21,190 bases of DNA, taken from the NCBI GenBank assembly GCA_002309375.1, contig DBXK01000021.1, forward strand, positions 1 through 21,190, in the 5' to 3' direction. This document shows, piece by piece, positions 1-7,934 of the stretch. Within the stretch, counting starts at the first letter, position 1. Each line of letters opens with the position of its first letter. The translations under genes and the position numbers were made by a program. A model generated the notes under the pieces. The model was given only the letters and a program-made list of their open reading frames with translations. It did not search any database and was not told where the DNA came from. Source of the stretch: Christensenella sp. UBA1214 (GTDB taxonomy: Bacteria > Bacillota > Clostridia > Christensenellales > CAG-138).

Positions 1-158
1 TTCTAAGTGTTATCCCCCTCTTAAAGGCAGTTTCCTCACGTGTTACTCACCCGTTCGCCACTAAAGTATCAACCGAAATCAATACTTCCGTTCGACTTGC
101 ATGTATTAAGCACGCCGCCAGCGTTCGTCCTGAGCCAGGATCAAACTCTTGAGTTCAA
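1..158 (-). rRNA. rrs: 16S ribosomal RNA, 5' end (partial)
   Basis: Read on the minus strand, the segment has the universal 16S 5' region: AGAGTTTGATCCTGGCTCAG (149 down to 130), then GACGAACGCTGGCGGCGTGC and the following part that ends near the GGGGGATAACAC stretch. Aligned with the E. coli start, nucleotide 1 falls near position 156, so the 5' boundary is good to a few bases. Only about 155 nt are present; the rest lies beyond the left edge. The text is of clostridial type, but too little is present to name a genus. Confidence 0.97.
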
Positions 159-159
159 T

Positions 160-366
160 TCCTGTTAGTCTTTCGACTACTCATTTACTTTTGTTGCGTC
201 TGTCGTCCGTCGTGCCTCTCGGCACGATTTCCTCAGACCGCCGGTCGTCTCAAAATTACTGATGATTCTTTCATCTTGCGTGTCCGTCAGCCTCTCGGCC
301 AACGAACGGTTCTTGGTTTCACTATACGGTTTTCAAGGTGCTTGCCGCGCCCTCTCGAGCGACAGC
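160..366 (-). other. rRNA operon leader with boxA-like element and GNRA hairpins
   Basis: Transcribed spacer between the rRNA promoter and the 16S 5' end. It holds the run CACCTTGAAAACC (343 down to 331), which resembles the boxA-like TTGAAAACT segment found before 16S genes in Firmicutes and may serve rRNA antitermination. A perfect hairpin, CGTGCC-GAGA-GGCACG, lies at 226 down to 211, with a GNRA tetraloop. A second, weaker one with the same CC-GAGA-GG core lies near 302-287. There is no protein gene here: the only open frame (262-465, plus strand) is antisense to the leader and has no ribosome binding site. Confidence 0.6.
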
Positions 367-372
367 TTTGCT

Positions 373-401
373 ATTATACTGCTGAGCAAGCCTTTTGTCA
401 A
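373..401 (-). promoter_or_regulatory. rRNA promoter (perfect -35/-10)
   Basis: On the minus strand, TTGACA (401-396), a 17-bp spacer and TATAAT (378-373) match the housekeeping sigma-A consensus exactly. The 30 bp upstream are almost all A/T, as expected of an UP element. Transcription should start near 366, giving a leader of about 200 nt before 16S. A further TATAAT at 439-434 has no good -35 and is at most a weak second promoter. Confidence 0.9.
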
Positions 402-485
402 CCCCTTTTTAAATATTTTTCAAAAAAGTTTTTATTATACAGTTTCATTTAAAATTTATAGATAACCATTATGTTTATTCAATGG

Positions 486-509
486 AAAAGCCCGGCTTCG
501 GCGCCGGGC
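486..509 (-). terminator. Rho-independent terminator of the tsaD operon
   Basis: On the minus strand GCCCGGC, a 6-nt loop (GCCGAA) and GCCGGGC form a 7-bp GC stem followed by TTTT. It begins 30 bp after the tsaD stop codon and separates this operon from the rRNA promoter. Confidence 0.85.
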
Positions 510-539
510 CTTCTAATATATTTTATTGCTGCCGCTCGT

Positions 540-1610
540 TTACCTCGATAAAAACGACTCCGCAGAAGGGTTGAGATCGAGATCCGAGCGCTGGTCCTTC
601 AGCAGCCGGTAATGACCCTGACAGGCGATCATCGCGGCATTATCAGTGCAGAAGCGCATATCCGGGCGGCAGAAGCGAAGGCCGCGTTTATCGCATTCCC
701 GCTGCAGCCTTTCGCGCAAAGCCTTGTTCGCGCTCACGCCGCCGGCAAGGGCAAGGGTACCCATCCCGCGGTCGAGCGCGGCCTGCACGGATTTCATCGT
801 CAGCGTTTCAACGACCGAATGCTGGAACGAGGCGGCGATATCCGCCCTGTTCGGCTCATCGCCCTTTTGCTGCGCGTTGTGCATCAGGTTCACGACCGCC
901 GTCTTGATTCCGGAAAAGCTGAAATCATAGACCGAAAGATCGGAATTGAACGGCGTATGCAGAGGATATGCCCTCGCATTGCCGCTTTCGGCAAGCTTTT
1001 CGACCTCCGGACCGCCGGGATACGGCAGACCGAGCGCGCGGGCGACCTTGTCGAATGCCTCCCCCGCCGCATCGTCGCGAGTCCTGCCGATCAGCTCGAA
1101 CTCATCGTAATCCTTTACAAGCACGATATGGCTGTGCCCGCCGGAGGCGACGAGGCACATGAACGGCGGCTCGAGATCCGGATAAGTCAGATAATTCGCG
1201 GCGATATGCCCCTCGATATGATTTACGCCGATCAGCGGTTTATCCGCAGCAAGAGCGAGCCCCTTCGCAAAGCTGACGCCGACGAGCAGCGCACCGATCA
1301 GCCCCGGTGCGCAGGTCACGGCGATCGCGCCGATATCCGGAAGCCCGACGCCCGCTTTTTCGAGCGCTTCCTCCACAACCGCGGTGATGCGCTCGGTATG
1401 GCTCCTCGATGCGATCTCCGGCACGACGCCCCCGTAAAGGCGATGGATCGGGATCTGCGTATGCACTGCCATCGAAAAGACCTCCCGCCCGCCGCGCAGC
1501 ACAGCCGCCGCGGTCTCGTCGCAGGAGGATTCGATGCCGAGGATCAGAGCATCCGGAGTTGCTTTATAATGCTCAAAGGCTTTTTGAGTTCTTTCGAAAT
1601 AGTTCATCAT
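540..1610 (-). CDS. tsaD: tRNA N6-adenosine threonylcarbamoyltransferase TsaD
   Basis: Transfers the threonylcarbamoyl group onto A37 of ANN-decoding tRNAs, in the cytoplasm, together with TsaB and TsaE (neither is in the window). The 356-aa product has the ASKHA-fold start LGIESSCDET (about residues 24-33), the metal-binding HIEGH (H131, H135), the segment VASGGHSH and the C-terminal metal motif CTDNAAMIA. Its length is slightly above the usual 335-345 aa because of about 20 residues before LGIESSCDET; no Met lies between, so the upstream ATG at 1610 (or 1607) is kept. The ATG overlaps the stop of the upstream membrane-protein gene as TGATG, which suggests translational coupling. Last gene of a five-gene minus-strand operon; ends in TAA. 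Confidence 0.97.
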   Translation of the reverse strand: MMNYFERTQKAFEHYKATPDALILGIESSCDETAAAVLRGGREVFSMAVHTQIPIHRLYGGVVPEIASRSHTERITAVVEEALEKAGVGLPDIGAIAVTCAPGLIGALLVGVSFAKGLALAADKPLIGVNHIEGHIAANYLTYPDLEPPFMCLVASGGHSHIVLVKDYDEFELIGRTRDDAAGEAFDKVARALGLPYPGGPEVEKLAESGNARAYPLHTPFNSDLSVYDFSFSGIKTAVVNLMHNAQQKGDEPNRADIAASFQHSVVETLTMKSVQAALDRGMGTLALAGGVSANKALRERLQRECDKRGLRFCRPDMRFCTDNAAMIACQGHYRLLKDQRSDLDLNPSAESFLSR

Positions 1611-2350
1611 CAGGCGCGGAGCTTCGGTTGAGAAGGCGCTTTCTTTTTCCTTGTAACAAACAAATAGATGCCCGCAGCGAGCGCGAGCGCGGCGTCGATC
1701 GCAAAGCCGAAGATGAAGATGCGCATCACCATATCGCCGAACAGCTCTGCGGGGCAGATCCGGATCATTCGGCTTACGGCAGGATCGAAGGTCGAGCTTT
1801 CAAGATCGAGGAAAACGATATGGAAGACCCGCCAGAAACTGTTGAAATCGAGAACGGCCCAGAGACCGAGCGCGAGCAAGAACAGCAGTATCCCGACAAA
1901 AGCGATAACGAGCGCCTTTGCGGCAAAGCGCAGCAGCTCTTTCTTTTCCTCTTTCCCGCGGAAGGCGATCAGCGAAACCACAACGGCCGCGGCGATAATG
2001 CCGACTGCGCACCATTTGCCGATCATTACCTTTTTATAAAGAGCGCGCACGTCGACCATGTGGGAGACCTCCGATTCGTTATACATCAGCGTCTCCTCGC
2101 CGTTGACCTTCACGGTCACATCCATGCTTTCCGCGCTGCCCTTCATATAATGGACCATCTGCATGAACGCGCGGATCTGATCCTCCGTGCTCATGCCGGT
2201 ATAGTCGTTGATCTCAAGACGGTCATATTCCTTTTTGAGCCATGCCTCATCGCCGGAGAAAAGCTCGACGCCGACAACGATAAACAGCAGCATCAGCAGC
2301 GGCATCGCGATACCGATCAGGAGCTTTGCGGTTTTCTGCAGTTTCTTCAT
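1610..2350 (-). CDS. TIGR01906/DUF1461 family integral membrane protein
   Basis: 246 aa. There is one N-terminal membrane segment (about residues 8-28), then an extracytoplasmic part of about 80 residues with the family pattern NESEVSHMVDVRALY. Three more hydrophobic segments follow (about 110-132, 145-167, 208-232), with FWRVFHIVFLD and the C-terminal basic tail typical of TIGR01906 (DUF1461) proteins. The biochemical role of the family is unknown. The gene starts 17 bp after capA and overlaps tsaD by the TGATG junction, so it is probably co-transcribed. Family assignment is from recognition of the motif pattern, not a search. Confidence 0.85.
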   Translation of the reverse strand: MKKLQKTAKLLIGIAMPLLMLLFIVVGVELFSGDEAWLKKEYDRLEINDYTGMSTEDQIRAFMQMVHYMKGSAESMDVTVKVNGEETLMYNESEVSHMVDVRALYKKVMIGKWCAVGIIAAAVVVSLIAFRGKEEKKELLRFAAKALVIAFVGILLFLLALGLWAVLDFNSFWRVFHIVFLDLESSTFDPAVSRMIRICPAELFGDMVMRIFIFGFAIDAALALAAGIYLFVTRKKKAPSQPKLRA

Positions 2351-2367
2351 CTATAATAAACTCTCTG

Positions 2368-3627
2368 TTATCTTTCGGAAAGGATGATGTTCATGATCCT
2401 CGTATGCGCGGCCTCGAGCGTGCTGCGGATGGAGGGAATCGTCTGTACGTCCGTCGGAACTACGATCCAGTGCTTGCCGTTGAGCTCCGTGAAAACGCGG
2501 CAGGTGTGGTAATCCTCGCCGATGACGCCGACGCTGCCGTCCGATTCCTTCCGGATCTTCAGCTCCACGATCACGGTATCCTTCGCCGTGTCCGGGCTCA
2601 TGCTCGAAACGAAGTTACCCATCGAATACATGCAAAGTACCTTCCGCCCGTCCGAAGCGGTCAGCCAGACGGTCGGCTGCATGGAATGGGAATGGGAGCC
2701 GCAGATGACGTCCACGCCTGCGTCCGCCATCTCCTGCGCATGGCGCCGCACCTTGTCCGTCGGCTTATGGGTATGCTCGGCGCCCCAATGGTTATAGGCG
2801 ATTATGAGCTCCGCGCCTTCCGCCCTCGCCGCGGCGACGTCCCGGCGGCAGACTTCTTCCGAATAGGTGTTGATCATGTACCTGCGGTCGCTCACGCAGC
2901 CCTGCTTGCCGTTATAGAATTCGGCGTAGGAAAGCAGCGCGACCTTGATGCCCTTCACATCGAGGATGATATAGCGCTTCTCGCTCTCGCTTTTGAAAGT
3001 TCCGGTATGCGGGAAGCCGTAGTTCTCGATGGCGTCGATCGTGTCGATGATGCCCTGCGCGCCGGCGTCGCAGCAATGGTTATTCGCCGTCACAAGCGCA
3101 TCGAAGCCGGCGTATTTGACGCCGAGCAGGTACTGCGCCGGGCCGTTGCAGTTCGGCATGCCGTCGCTTGTGTTCCGGAGCTCCGTGGCATAGGGCCAGT
3201 TGCTCGAAAGCGTTGTCTCAAGGTTACCGATCGCGCAGTCCGCGCGGGCAAGGATCGGTCGGACATATTCAAAGGAAAACCGAAAATCGTATTCGACGTC
3301 GCCGCCCGATTCGGCCTTTGCATAGCGCTGCTGGCTCGAAAGGCACATCAGGTCCCCGACGAACATCATCGTCGCCTCGATCGGCTCGGGCTCCGGAGTC
3401 GGTTCCGGAGTGGGCTCCGGAGTCGGCGTCGGCTCGGGAGTGGGCTCCGGGGTCGGCACAGGCGTCGGAACGGGGGTCGGATCCGGCTCGATCACGGCTA
3501 CATGCTGCTTTTCGTCTTCCTTCCCCCCGCATGCGGCAGGGCTGAGCAGAAACAGCGCAACAAGCAGCAGCGCCGCCGCACGGCACAGCATTTTTCCTTT
3601 ATTCAATTGAGTTCTTTTCGGTTTCAT
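2368..3627 (-). CDS. CapA-like metallophosphatase-fold lipoprotein
   Basis: 419 aa, exported. A basic N-terminus and hydrophobic stretch end in LLSPAAC, giving a likely lipidated Cys33 (Pro at -3 is unusual). A Pro/Thr/Glu linker follows (about residues 49-83), then the CapA/PGA_cap domain with MMFVGDLMC, GNLETTLS, TANNHCCDAG, YNHWGAEH, CGSHSHSMQP and YSMGNFVSS. Relatives of B. subtilis CapA (PgsA) act in poly-gamma-glutamate production, but no capB/capC is nearby, so substrate and role are open. Start: the ATG at 3627 has a weak ribosome site; an internal ATG at 3591 has AAAGGA four bases upstream and would still leave a signal peptide. Sits 30 bp after psuG and 17 bp before the DUF1461 gene. 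Confidence 0.85.
   Translation of the reverse strand: MKPKRTQLNKGKMLCRAAALLLVALFLLSPAACGGKEDEKQHVAVIEPDPTPVPTPVPTPEPTPEPTPTPEPTPEPTPEPEPIEATMMFVGDLMCLSSQQRYAKAESGGDVEYDFRFSFEYVRPILARADCAIGNLETTLSSNWPYATELRNTSDGMPNCNGPAQYLLGVKYAGFDALVTANNHCCDAGAQGIIDTIDAIENYGFPHTGTFKSESEKRYIILDVKGIKVALLSYAEFYNGKQGCVSDRRYMINTYSEEVCRRDVAAARAEGAELIIAYNHWGAEHTHKPTDKVRRHAQEMADAGVDVICGSHSHSMQPTVWLTASDGRKVLCMYSMGNFVSSMSPDTAKDTVIVELKIRKESDGSVGVIGEDYHTCRVFTELNGKHWIVVPTDVQTIPSIRSTLEAAHTRIMNIILSER
3382..3486 (-). repeat. In-frame Pro-Thr-Pro-Glu tandem repeat in the CapA-like gene
   Basis: Short GC-rich units of 6 and 12 bp (GGAGTCGGCTCC and variants) repeat imperfectly across about 100 bp, coding for a chain of PTPE and PTPV units between the lipid-anchored Cys and the catalytic domain. 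This type of linker often spans the cell wall. The near-identical units make length change by replication slippage likely. Confidence 0.8.
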
Positions 3628-3657
3628 TTCGCATTCAGCCGGCAGTTTCGGAAAGCG

Positions 3658-4596
3658 TTATTCCCGGGCCGGCTCTGCAGCGGCCTGCATCGCCATCGTG
3701 CTTGCAACCTTTGCGGCAAGGCAGACATTGTTATAAACGAGAGCGATGTTCGAATCGAGGCTTGCGTTGCCTGTCAGTTCCGCGATCCTTGAAAGCAGGA
3801 AGGGCGTGACCTCCCGGCCTTCGATATGCTTCTTCTTCGCCTCCGCAACGGCCTTGATCGTCGCTTTGTCGATCTTGTCGGGATCCATCTCGTATTTCTC
3901 CGGGATCGGGTTGACGATGACCATGCCGCTGTTCATGTGAAGGCCGTCCATCGCGCTGACCATCCCCGCGAGCTCCTCCACGCTGTCGGCGCGGCAGGGG
4001 GCGTCGAAACCGCTGTCCCTTGTGTAAAAAGCGGGAACGGTGTCGGTGCGGAAAGCGATCACGGGAACGCCCTGGGTCTCGAGATATTCGAGCGTGAGGC
4101 CGATGTCGAGCACGCTCTTCGGGCCTGCGCATACGACGGCGACGGGCGTCCTTCCGAGCTCATTGAGGTCGGCGGAGATATCCATCGTCGTTTCCGCGCC
4201 GCGGTGAACCCCACCGATGCCGCCGGTCGCGAAGACCTTGATGCCGGCAAGATGCGCGATGAACATGGTCGCCGCAACGGTCGTTGCACCGTCCTCCATC
4301 CTCGCCATAACAACGGGGATATCGCGGCGGCTGACTTTTTTGACGTTCCTGCCCGCCCGGCCGAGATAATCGATCTGCTCGTCGGTCAGGCCGGCATGAA
4401 GCTCGCCGTTCAGCACTGCGCAGGTCGCGGGCACTGCGCCGTAACGCCTTGCGAGGCGCTGGCAGGCGAGAGCTGTTTTGACATTCTGGGGATAGGGCAT
4501 CCCGTGGGAAATGATCGTGCTTTCAAGGGCGATGACGGGTTTCCCCGCGGCAAGCGCCGCCTTCACTTCTTCCGAAAGAACAACTTTGTAATTCAT
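3658..4596 (-). CDS. psuG: Pseudouridine-5'-phosphate glycosidase PsuG
   Basis: Cleaves pseudouridine 5'-phosphate reversibly to uracil and ribose 5-phosphate; cytoplasmic, the second step of pseudouridine breakdown. The 312-aa product matches the family length and carries IALESTIISHGMPYP with the catalytic Glu25, NVKKVSRRD (Lys87), GGIGGVHRGAETTMDISADL (Asp129 and Asp133 as metal candidates) and CAGPKSVLD (Lys150). The ATG is preceded by AAAGGA, 11 bases upstream. The usual partner, the kinase PsuK, is not adjacent. The gene lies 31 bp after the Dabb gene and 30 bp before capA, in the same operon. Confidence 0.95.
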   Translation of the reverse strand: MNYKVVLSEEVKAALAAGKPVIALESTIISHGMPYPQNVKTALACQRLARRYGAVPATCAVLNGELHAGLTDEQIDYLGRAGRNVKKVSRRDIPVVMARMEDGATTVAATMFIAHLAGIKVFATGGIGGVHRGAETTMDISADLNELGRTPVAVVCAGPKSVLDIGLTLEYLETQGVPVIAFRTDTVPAFYTRDSGFDAPCRADSVEELAGMVSAMDGLHMNSGMVIVNPIPEKYEMDPDKIDKATIKAVAEAKKKHIEGREVTPFLLSRIAELTGNASLDSNIALVYNNVCLAAKVASTMAMQAAAEPARE

Positions 4597-4627
4597 GGTA
4601 TTCTGATCCTTTCAGGCTTGATTTAGC

Positions 4628-4942
4628 TTATTTTTCAACGAAGAAATCGGAAACGACCCGGGAGGAGGTGACCTTTCCGATATAGGCCGAGATCTCCTTA
4701 TGCGGCGGGAAATCGCGGTAGGCGAGCATGCCCTCGAGGTTCATGAAATCGCAGACAAGGCACATATCATAGCTTGCCGGGGAATGGAGCTCGTCCTCCC
4801 CGATCTCGAGCGCCATCAGCGTCGGCGCAACGTTCACAAGGCCGCGCAGCCGCTCCGCGCAGTAACGCATATTCTCCGCCTTGGTCCGGCCCTCCGCCTC
4901 ATCGAGGAAACGCCACATCACAACATGCTTCAAAATCTTCAT
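4628..4942 (-). CDS. Dabb (stress-responsive A/B barrel) domain protein
   Basis: 104 aa from the chosen ATG. MKILKHVVMWRFLDEAEGRT at the N-terminus and the later DMCLVCDFMNLEGMLAYRDFPPHKE are typical of the Dabb family, small dimeric ferredoxin-like barrels whose function is mostly unknown. The frame is open upstream to a GTG at 4957, but family members start at the MxxKHxVMW strand, so 4942 is preferred. No good Shine-Dalgarno lies in place; an AGGAGG at 4980-4975 is too far away (32 bases between it and the ATG). First gene of the operon running through psuG to tsaD. Confidence 0.8.
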   Translation of the reverse strand: MKILKHVVMWRFLDEAEGRTKAENMRYCAERLRGLVNVAPTLMALEIGEDELHSPASYDMCLVCDFMNLEGMLAYRDFPPHKEISAYIGKVTSSRVVSDFFVEK

Positions 4943-4996
4943 AGTATCCGCGCCCACGCTTTCCGCAGGGCATACCTCCTCATAATAATTCAGTTT

Positions 4997-5025
4997 ATTA
5001 TATCACAGTTTTGCGGAGGGAACAA
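4997..5025 (-). promoter_or_regulatory. Promoter of the Dabb-psuG-capA-DUF1461-tsaD operon
   Basis: Minus strand: TTGTTC (5025-5020), 17-bp spacer, TATAAT (5002-4997). The -10 is perfect and the -35 has three of six consensus bases. It sits 55 bp upstream of the Dabb ATG and is the only convincing promoter seen ahead of the five closely spaced genes. Confidence 0.65.
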
Positions 5026-5046
5026 CAGGGAATACGGCGCTTCAAA

Positions 5047-5074
5047 GCAAAAGCGCGGCCCCGAAGGACCGCGC
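5047..5074 (-). terminator. Rho-independent terminator of clpB
   Basis: Minus strand: GCGCGGTCC-TTCG-GGGCCGCGC, a 9-bp stem with one T-G wobble and a stable TTCG tetraloop, followed by TTTTGC. It starts 18 bp after the clpB stop, so clpB and the downstream operon are separate units. Confidence 0.88.
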
Positions 5075-5091
5075 ATTCGCATTGGGTTCCG

Positions 5092-7671
5092 TTATTTTAC
5101 GATGAAATCGCTCCCGTTCCAGTCGACAGTCACCGTCGTGCCTTCCTCCGGCGCTTCGGCGATGATATGCCTTGCGATCAGCGATTCGAGGTGCCCCTGG
5201 ATGAAGCGCTTGATCGGCCTTGCGCCGAAGAGCGGGTCGGAGCCGTTGTCGATGATCGCCTGCTTCGCCGCGTCGGTGACGGAAAGGTTCAGCCTGCGCT
5301 GAGCCATGCGCCTGCCGAGATCCGCGAGCTGCAGATCGACGATACCGCGCATATTCTCCGGCGTCAGTGCGCGGAAGTAGACGATCTCGTCGAGCCTGTT
5401 GATGAATTCCGGACGGAACTTCGATTTGAGCAGCTTCGCAAGCAGCTGCTGCGTCTCCTCCGTCAGCTCGCCCTGCTCCATCTCGTTCAGGATCAGCTCG
5501 CTGCCGAGGTTGCTCGTGAGGATGATGATCGTGTTTTTGAAATCGACGGTGCGGCCCTGGCCGTCCGTGATGCGGCCGTCGTCAAGCACCTGCAGAAGCA
5601 CGTTCAGAACGTCCGGATGCGCCTTCTCGACTTCGTCGAAAAGCAATACGGCGTAAGGCTTTCTGCGGACGGCTTCCGTGAGCTGGCCGCCCTCGTCGTA
5701 ACCGACGTAGCCCGGAGGGGCGCCGATCAGGCGGGAAACGGAATACTGCTCCATGTATTCGCTCATGTCGATTCGCACCATGCTGCGCTCGTCGTCGAAC
5801 AGCGCTTCCGCAAGGGCCTTGCAGAGCTCCGTTTTGCCGACGCCGGTCGTGCCCATGAACAGGAACGAGCCGATCGGGCGGTTCGGGTTCTGGATGCCCG
5901 CGCGGGAGCGGAGGATCGCGTCGCAAACGCGGCGGACTGCTTCATCCTGGCCGATGATGCGCTTATGCAGCTGTTCATCGAGGCGGAGCAGCTTCTTCCT
6001 CTCGCTTTCGAGCAGCTTCGAAACCGGGATGCCGGTCCAGCGGGCGACGATCTTCGCGATCTCGTCGGAGGAAACATGGTCGCGAAGGAGGCTGTTCTCG
6101 CGCTTCGCCGCAAGCTCCTCCTCCTTCTGGAGTTCCTTCTGAAGGCCGGGCAGCTCGCCGTATTTGAGCTTCGCCGCAAGGTTGAGGTCATAGGCGTTCT
6201 CCGCCTTCTGGATCTCGGCATTGACCTGCTCGATGCGCTCGCGGAGCTGCTGCACGCGGCCGATCGCATTGCGCTCGTTCTCCCATTTTGCCTTCATTTC
6301 ATTCATTTTTTCGCGCAGGACGGAGAGCTCTTTACGGATCTCCTCAAGGTGCTCGGCGGTATGCTCGTCGTTATCGCCCTTGAGCGCCTGCTCCTCGATC
6401 TCGAGCTGCATGATCCTTCTCGAGATCTCATCCATCTCGCTCGGCATCGAATTCATCTCGGTCTTAATGAGCGCGCAGGCTTCATCAACAAGGTCGATCG
6501 CCTTATCCGGGAGGAAACGGTCGGAAATGTATCTGTCGGAAAGCGTCGCGGCGGCGATCAGCGCGGAATCGTGGATCTTGACGCCGTGGTAAACTTCATA
6601 GCGCTCCTTGAGGCCGCGCAGGATGGAGATCGTGTCCTCGACCGAGGGCTCGGCGACCATGACGGGCTGGAAACGCCTTTCGAGTGCGGCGTCCTTTTCG
6701 ATGTATTTCCTGTATTCATCGAGCGTCGTCGCGCCGATGCAGTGCAGCTCGCCCCTCGCGAGCATCGGCTTCAGGATGTTGCCCGCGTCCATCGCGCCGT
6801 CGGTCTTGCCCGCACCTACGATGGTATGCAGCTCGTCGATGAAGAGGATGATCCTGCCGTCGCTCGATTTGATCTCGTTCAGCACGGCCTTCAGCCTCTC
6901 CTCGAATTCGCCGCGGTATTTCGCGCCGGCGACGAGGGCGCCCATATCCAACGCGAAGATCGTGCGGTCCTTGAGGTTGTTCGGAACGTCGCCGCGGACG
7001 ATCCTCTGCGCAAGGCCTTCCGCGATCGCCGTTTTGCCGACGCCGGGTTCGCCGATCAGGCAGGGATTGTTCTTCGTTTTCCTCGAAAGGATGCGGATCA
7101 CGCTGCGGATCTCGTTATCGCGGCCGATGACCGGATCGAGCTTCTGCTTCTTCGCAAGGCCGGTAAGATCCTGGCCGTATTTGTTGAGCGCATCGTATGT
7201 GCCCTCCGGATTATCGGTATTGACACGGGTGTTCCCGCGCACCGTCTTGAGCGCCGCAAGGTATTTTGCACGGTCGATATTGAATTTTTTGAACAGGGCT
7301 TTAAGGATCCCGTCCGCCCGCTCGATCAGCGCGAGCATAACGTGCTCGACGGAAACATAGCTGTCCCCCATCGCCTTCGCCTCGTCCTCAGCGCGGTTCA
7401 GCGCGGAACCGAGCTCGCTTGAAATATAGAGCGAGCCGCCGGCGGCGCTGTAACTCGCCTGCTTTCTGAGCTCCGCTTCGATCGCCGCGCGGAATGCGGC
7501 AACGTCGACACCCATTGCAGTCAAAAGCTGCGTGTTGAGGTCATCGGCTTCGTTCGTGAGCGCATACAGCGCATGGATCTGGCCGACCTGCGTATGCCGT
7601 CTGTCCTCGGCAAGCTTCTGCGCCTGGCCCAGCATCTCGATCGTTTTCTGCGTCATTTTTTCTGCGTTCAT
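5092..7671 (-). CDS. clpB: ATP-dependent disaggregase ClpB
   Basis: Hexameric AAA+ chaperone that pulls proteins out of aggregates with DnaK, in the cytoplasm. The 859-aa product is full length: an N-terminal repeat domain (about 1-145), first AAA+ module with Walker A GEPGVGKTA (207-215) and Walker B ILFIDELHT, a coiled-coil middle domain (about 410-530) that sets ClpB apart from ClpC, and a second AAA+ module with GTTGVGKTE and LLFDEVEKAHPDV, followed by the ClpB-type SNLGSELI and the C-terminal domain. The ATG is preceded by a strong GGGGGAGGTG seven bases upstream. Monocistronic, with its own CIRCE-controlled promoter and terminator. Confidence 0.97.
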   Translation of the reverse strand: MNAEKMTQKTIEMLGQAQKLAEDRRHTQVGQIHALYALTNEADDLNTQLLTAMGVDVAAFRAAIEAELRKQASYSAAGGSLYISSELGSALNRAEDEAKAMGDSYVSVEHVMLALIERADGILKALFKKFNIDRAKYLAALKTVRGNTRVNTDNPEGTYDALNKYGQDLTGLAKKQKLDPVIGRDNEIRSVIRILSRKTKNNPCLIGEPGVGKTAIAEGLAQRIVRGDVPNNLKDRTIFALDMGALVAGAKYRGEFEERLKAVLNEIKSSDGRIILFIDELHTIVGAGKTDGAMDAGNILKPMLARGELHCIGATTLDEYRKYIEKDAALERRFQPVMVAEPSVEDTISILRGLKERYEVYHGVKIHDSALIAAATLSDRYISDRFLPDKAIDLVDEACALIKTEMNSMPSEMDEISRRIMQLEIEEQALKGDNDEHTAEHLEEIRKELSVLREKMNEMKAKWENERNAIGRVQQLRERIEQVNAEIQKAENAYDLNLAAKLKYGELPGLQKELQKEEELAAKRENSLLRDHVSSDEIAKIVARWTGIPVSKLLESERKKLLRLDEQLHKRIIGQDEAVRRVCDAILRSRAGIQNPNRPIGSFLFMGTTGVGKTELCKALAEALFDDERSMVRIDMSEYMEQYSVSRLIGAPPGYVGYDEGGQLTEAVRRKPYAVLLFDEVEKAHPDVLNVLLQVLDDGRITDGQGRTVDFKNTIIILTSNLGSELILNEMEQGELTEETQQLLAKLLKSKFRPEFINRLDEIVYFRALTPENMRGIVDLQLADLGRRMAQRRLNLSVTDAAKQAIIDNGSDPLFGARPIKRFIQGHLESLIARHIIAEAPEEGTTVTVDWNGSDFIVK

Positions 7672-7761
7672 ATTAACACCTCCCCCATAAGGGTTTGTTT
7701 TTGTTCTACATTTATGAGTGCTTCATTTTCCCCCGTCCGTGCTTCGGATCGGCATCGATTG

Positions 7762-7788
7762 TTAGCACTCTCGTTCTTCGAGTGCTAA
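7762..7788 (-). promoter_or_regulatory. CIRCE operator (HrcA binding site) of clpB
   Basis: TTAGCACTC, 9 bp, GAGTGCTAA: a perfect match to the CIRCE inverted repeat bound by the heat-shock repressor HrcA. It lies directly downstream of the -10 of the clpB promoter, so bound HrcA would block initiation. The distance to the clpB start is 90 bp. Confidence 0.95.
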
Positions 7789-7789
7789 C

Positions 7790-7795
7790 ATTATA
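7790..7795 (-). promoter_or_regulatory. -10 element of the clpB promoter
   Basis: TATAAT on the minus strand, one base from the CIRCE arm. No clear -35 is seen at 16-19 bp upstream (the region reads ACTCCCAATC), so basal activity may be low or depend on flanking sequence. Transcription would start inside CIRCE, around 7783. Confidence 0.7.
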
Positions 7796-7860
7796 GCGCA
7801 TTTCTCCGGCGATTGGGAGTGTCTTCACGGCTTTGTTTCAAAAATGACATTATTTTGCCA

Positions 7861-7898
7861 ATATTAAAGGAGGCCCGCTCCATTTTGAGCACGCCTCC
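7861..7898 (-). terminator. Terminator after the repeat-containing lipoprotein gene
   Basis: Minus strand: GGAGGC, a 2-nt bulge pair, GCTC, a short loop, GAGC, two bases, GCCTCC, then TTTAATATT. A two-part stem of 6 + 4 bp with a moderately T-rich tail, 36 bp after the stop codon. Confidence 0.7.
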
Positions 7899-7934
7899 CC
7901 GGTTTGATTTGTTTTCAGCGCCGTCTGCGCCGGA

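Noticed and set aside
434..439. Second rRNA promoter around the upstream TATAAT
   Set aside because: No acceptable -35 at 16-18 bp (best TCTATA), so it is not called as a separate promoter.
262..465. 67-codon plus-strand frame in the rRNA promoter and leader region
   Set aside because: It runs across the rRNA promoter in antisense, has no Shine-Dalgarno, and the region is explained by the leader and promoter.
612..4626. Long plus-strand frames of 266-488 codons opposite tsaD, the DUF1461 gene, capA and psuG
   Set aside because: All lie antisense to well-supported genes and give low-complexity basic products; the sense genes have family motifs and ribosome sites.
5011..7422. 803-codon open frame on the plus strand, antisense to clpB
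   Set aside because: It mirrors a certain clpB gene frame by frame, its product is Arg/Asp/Leu-biased with no recognisable domain, and it has no ribosome site. It results from GC-rich codon use on the coding strand.
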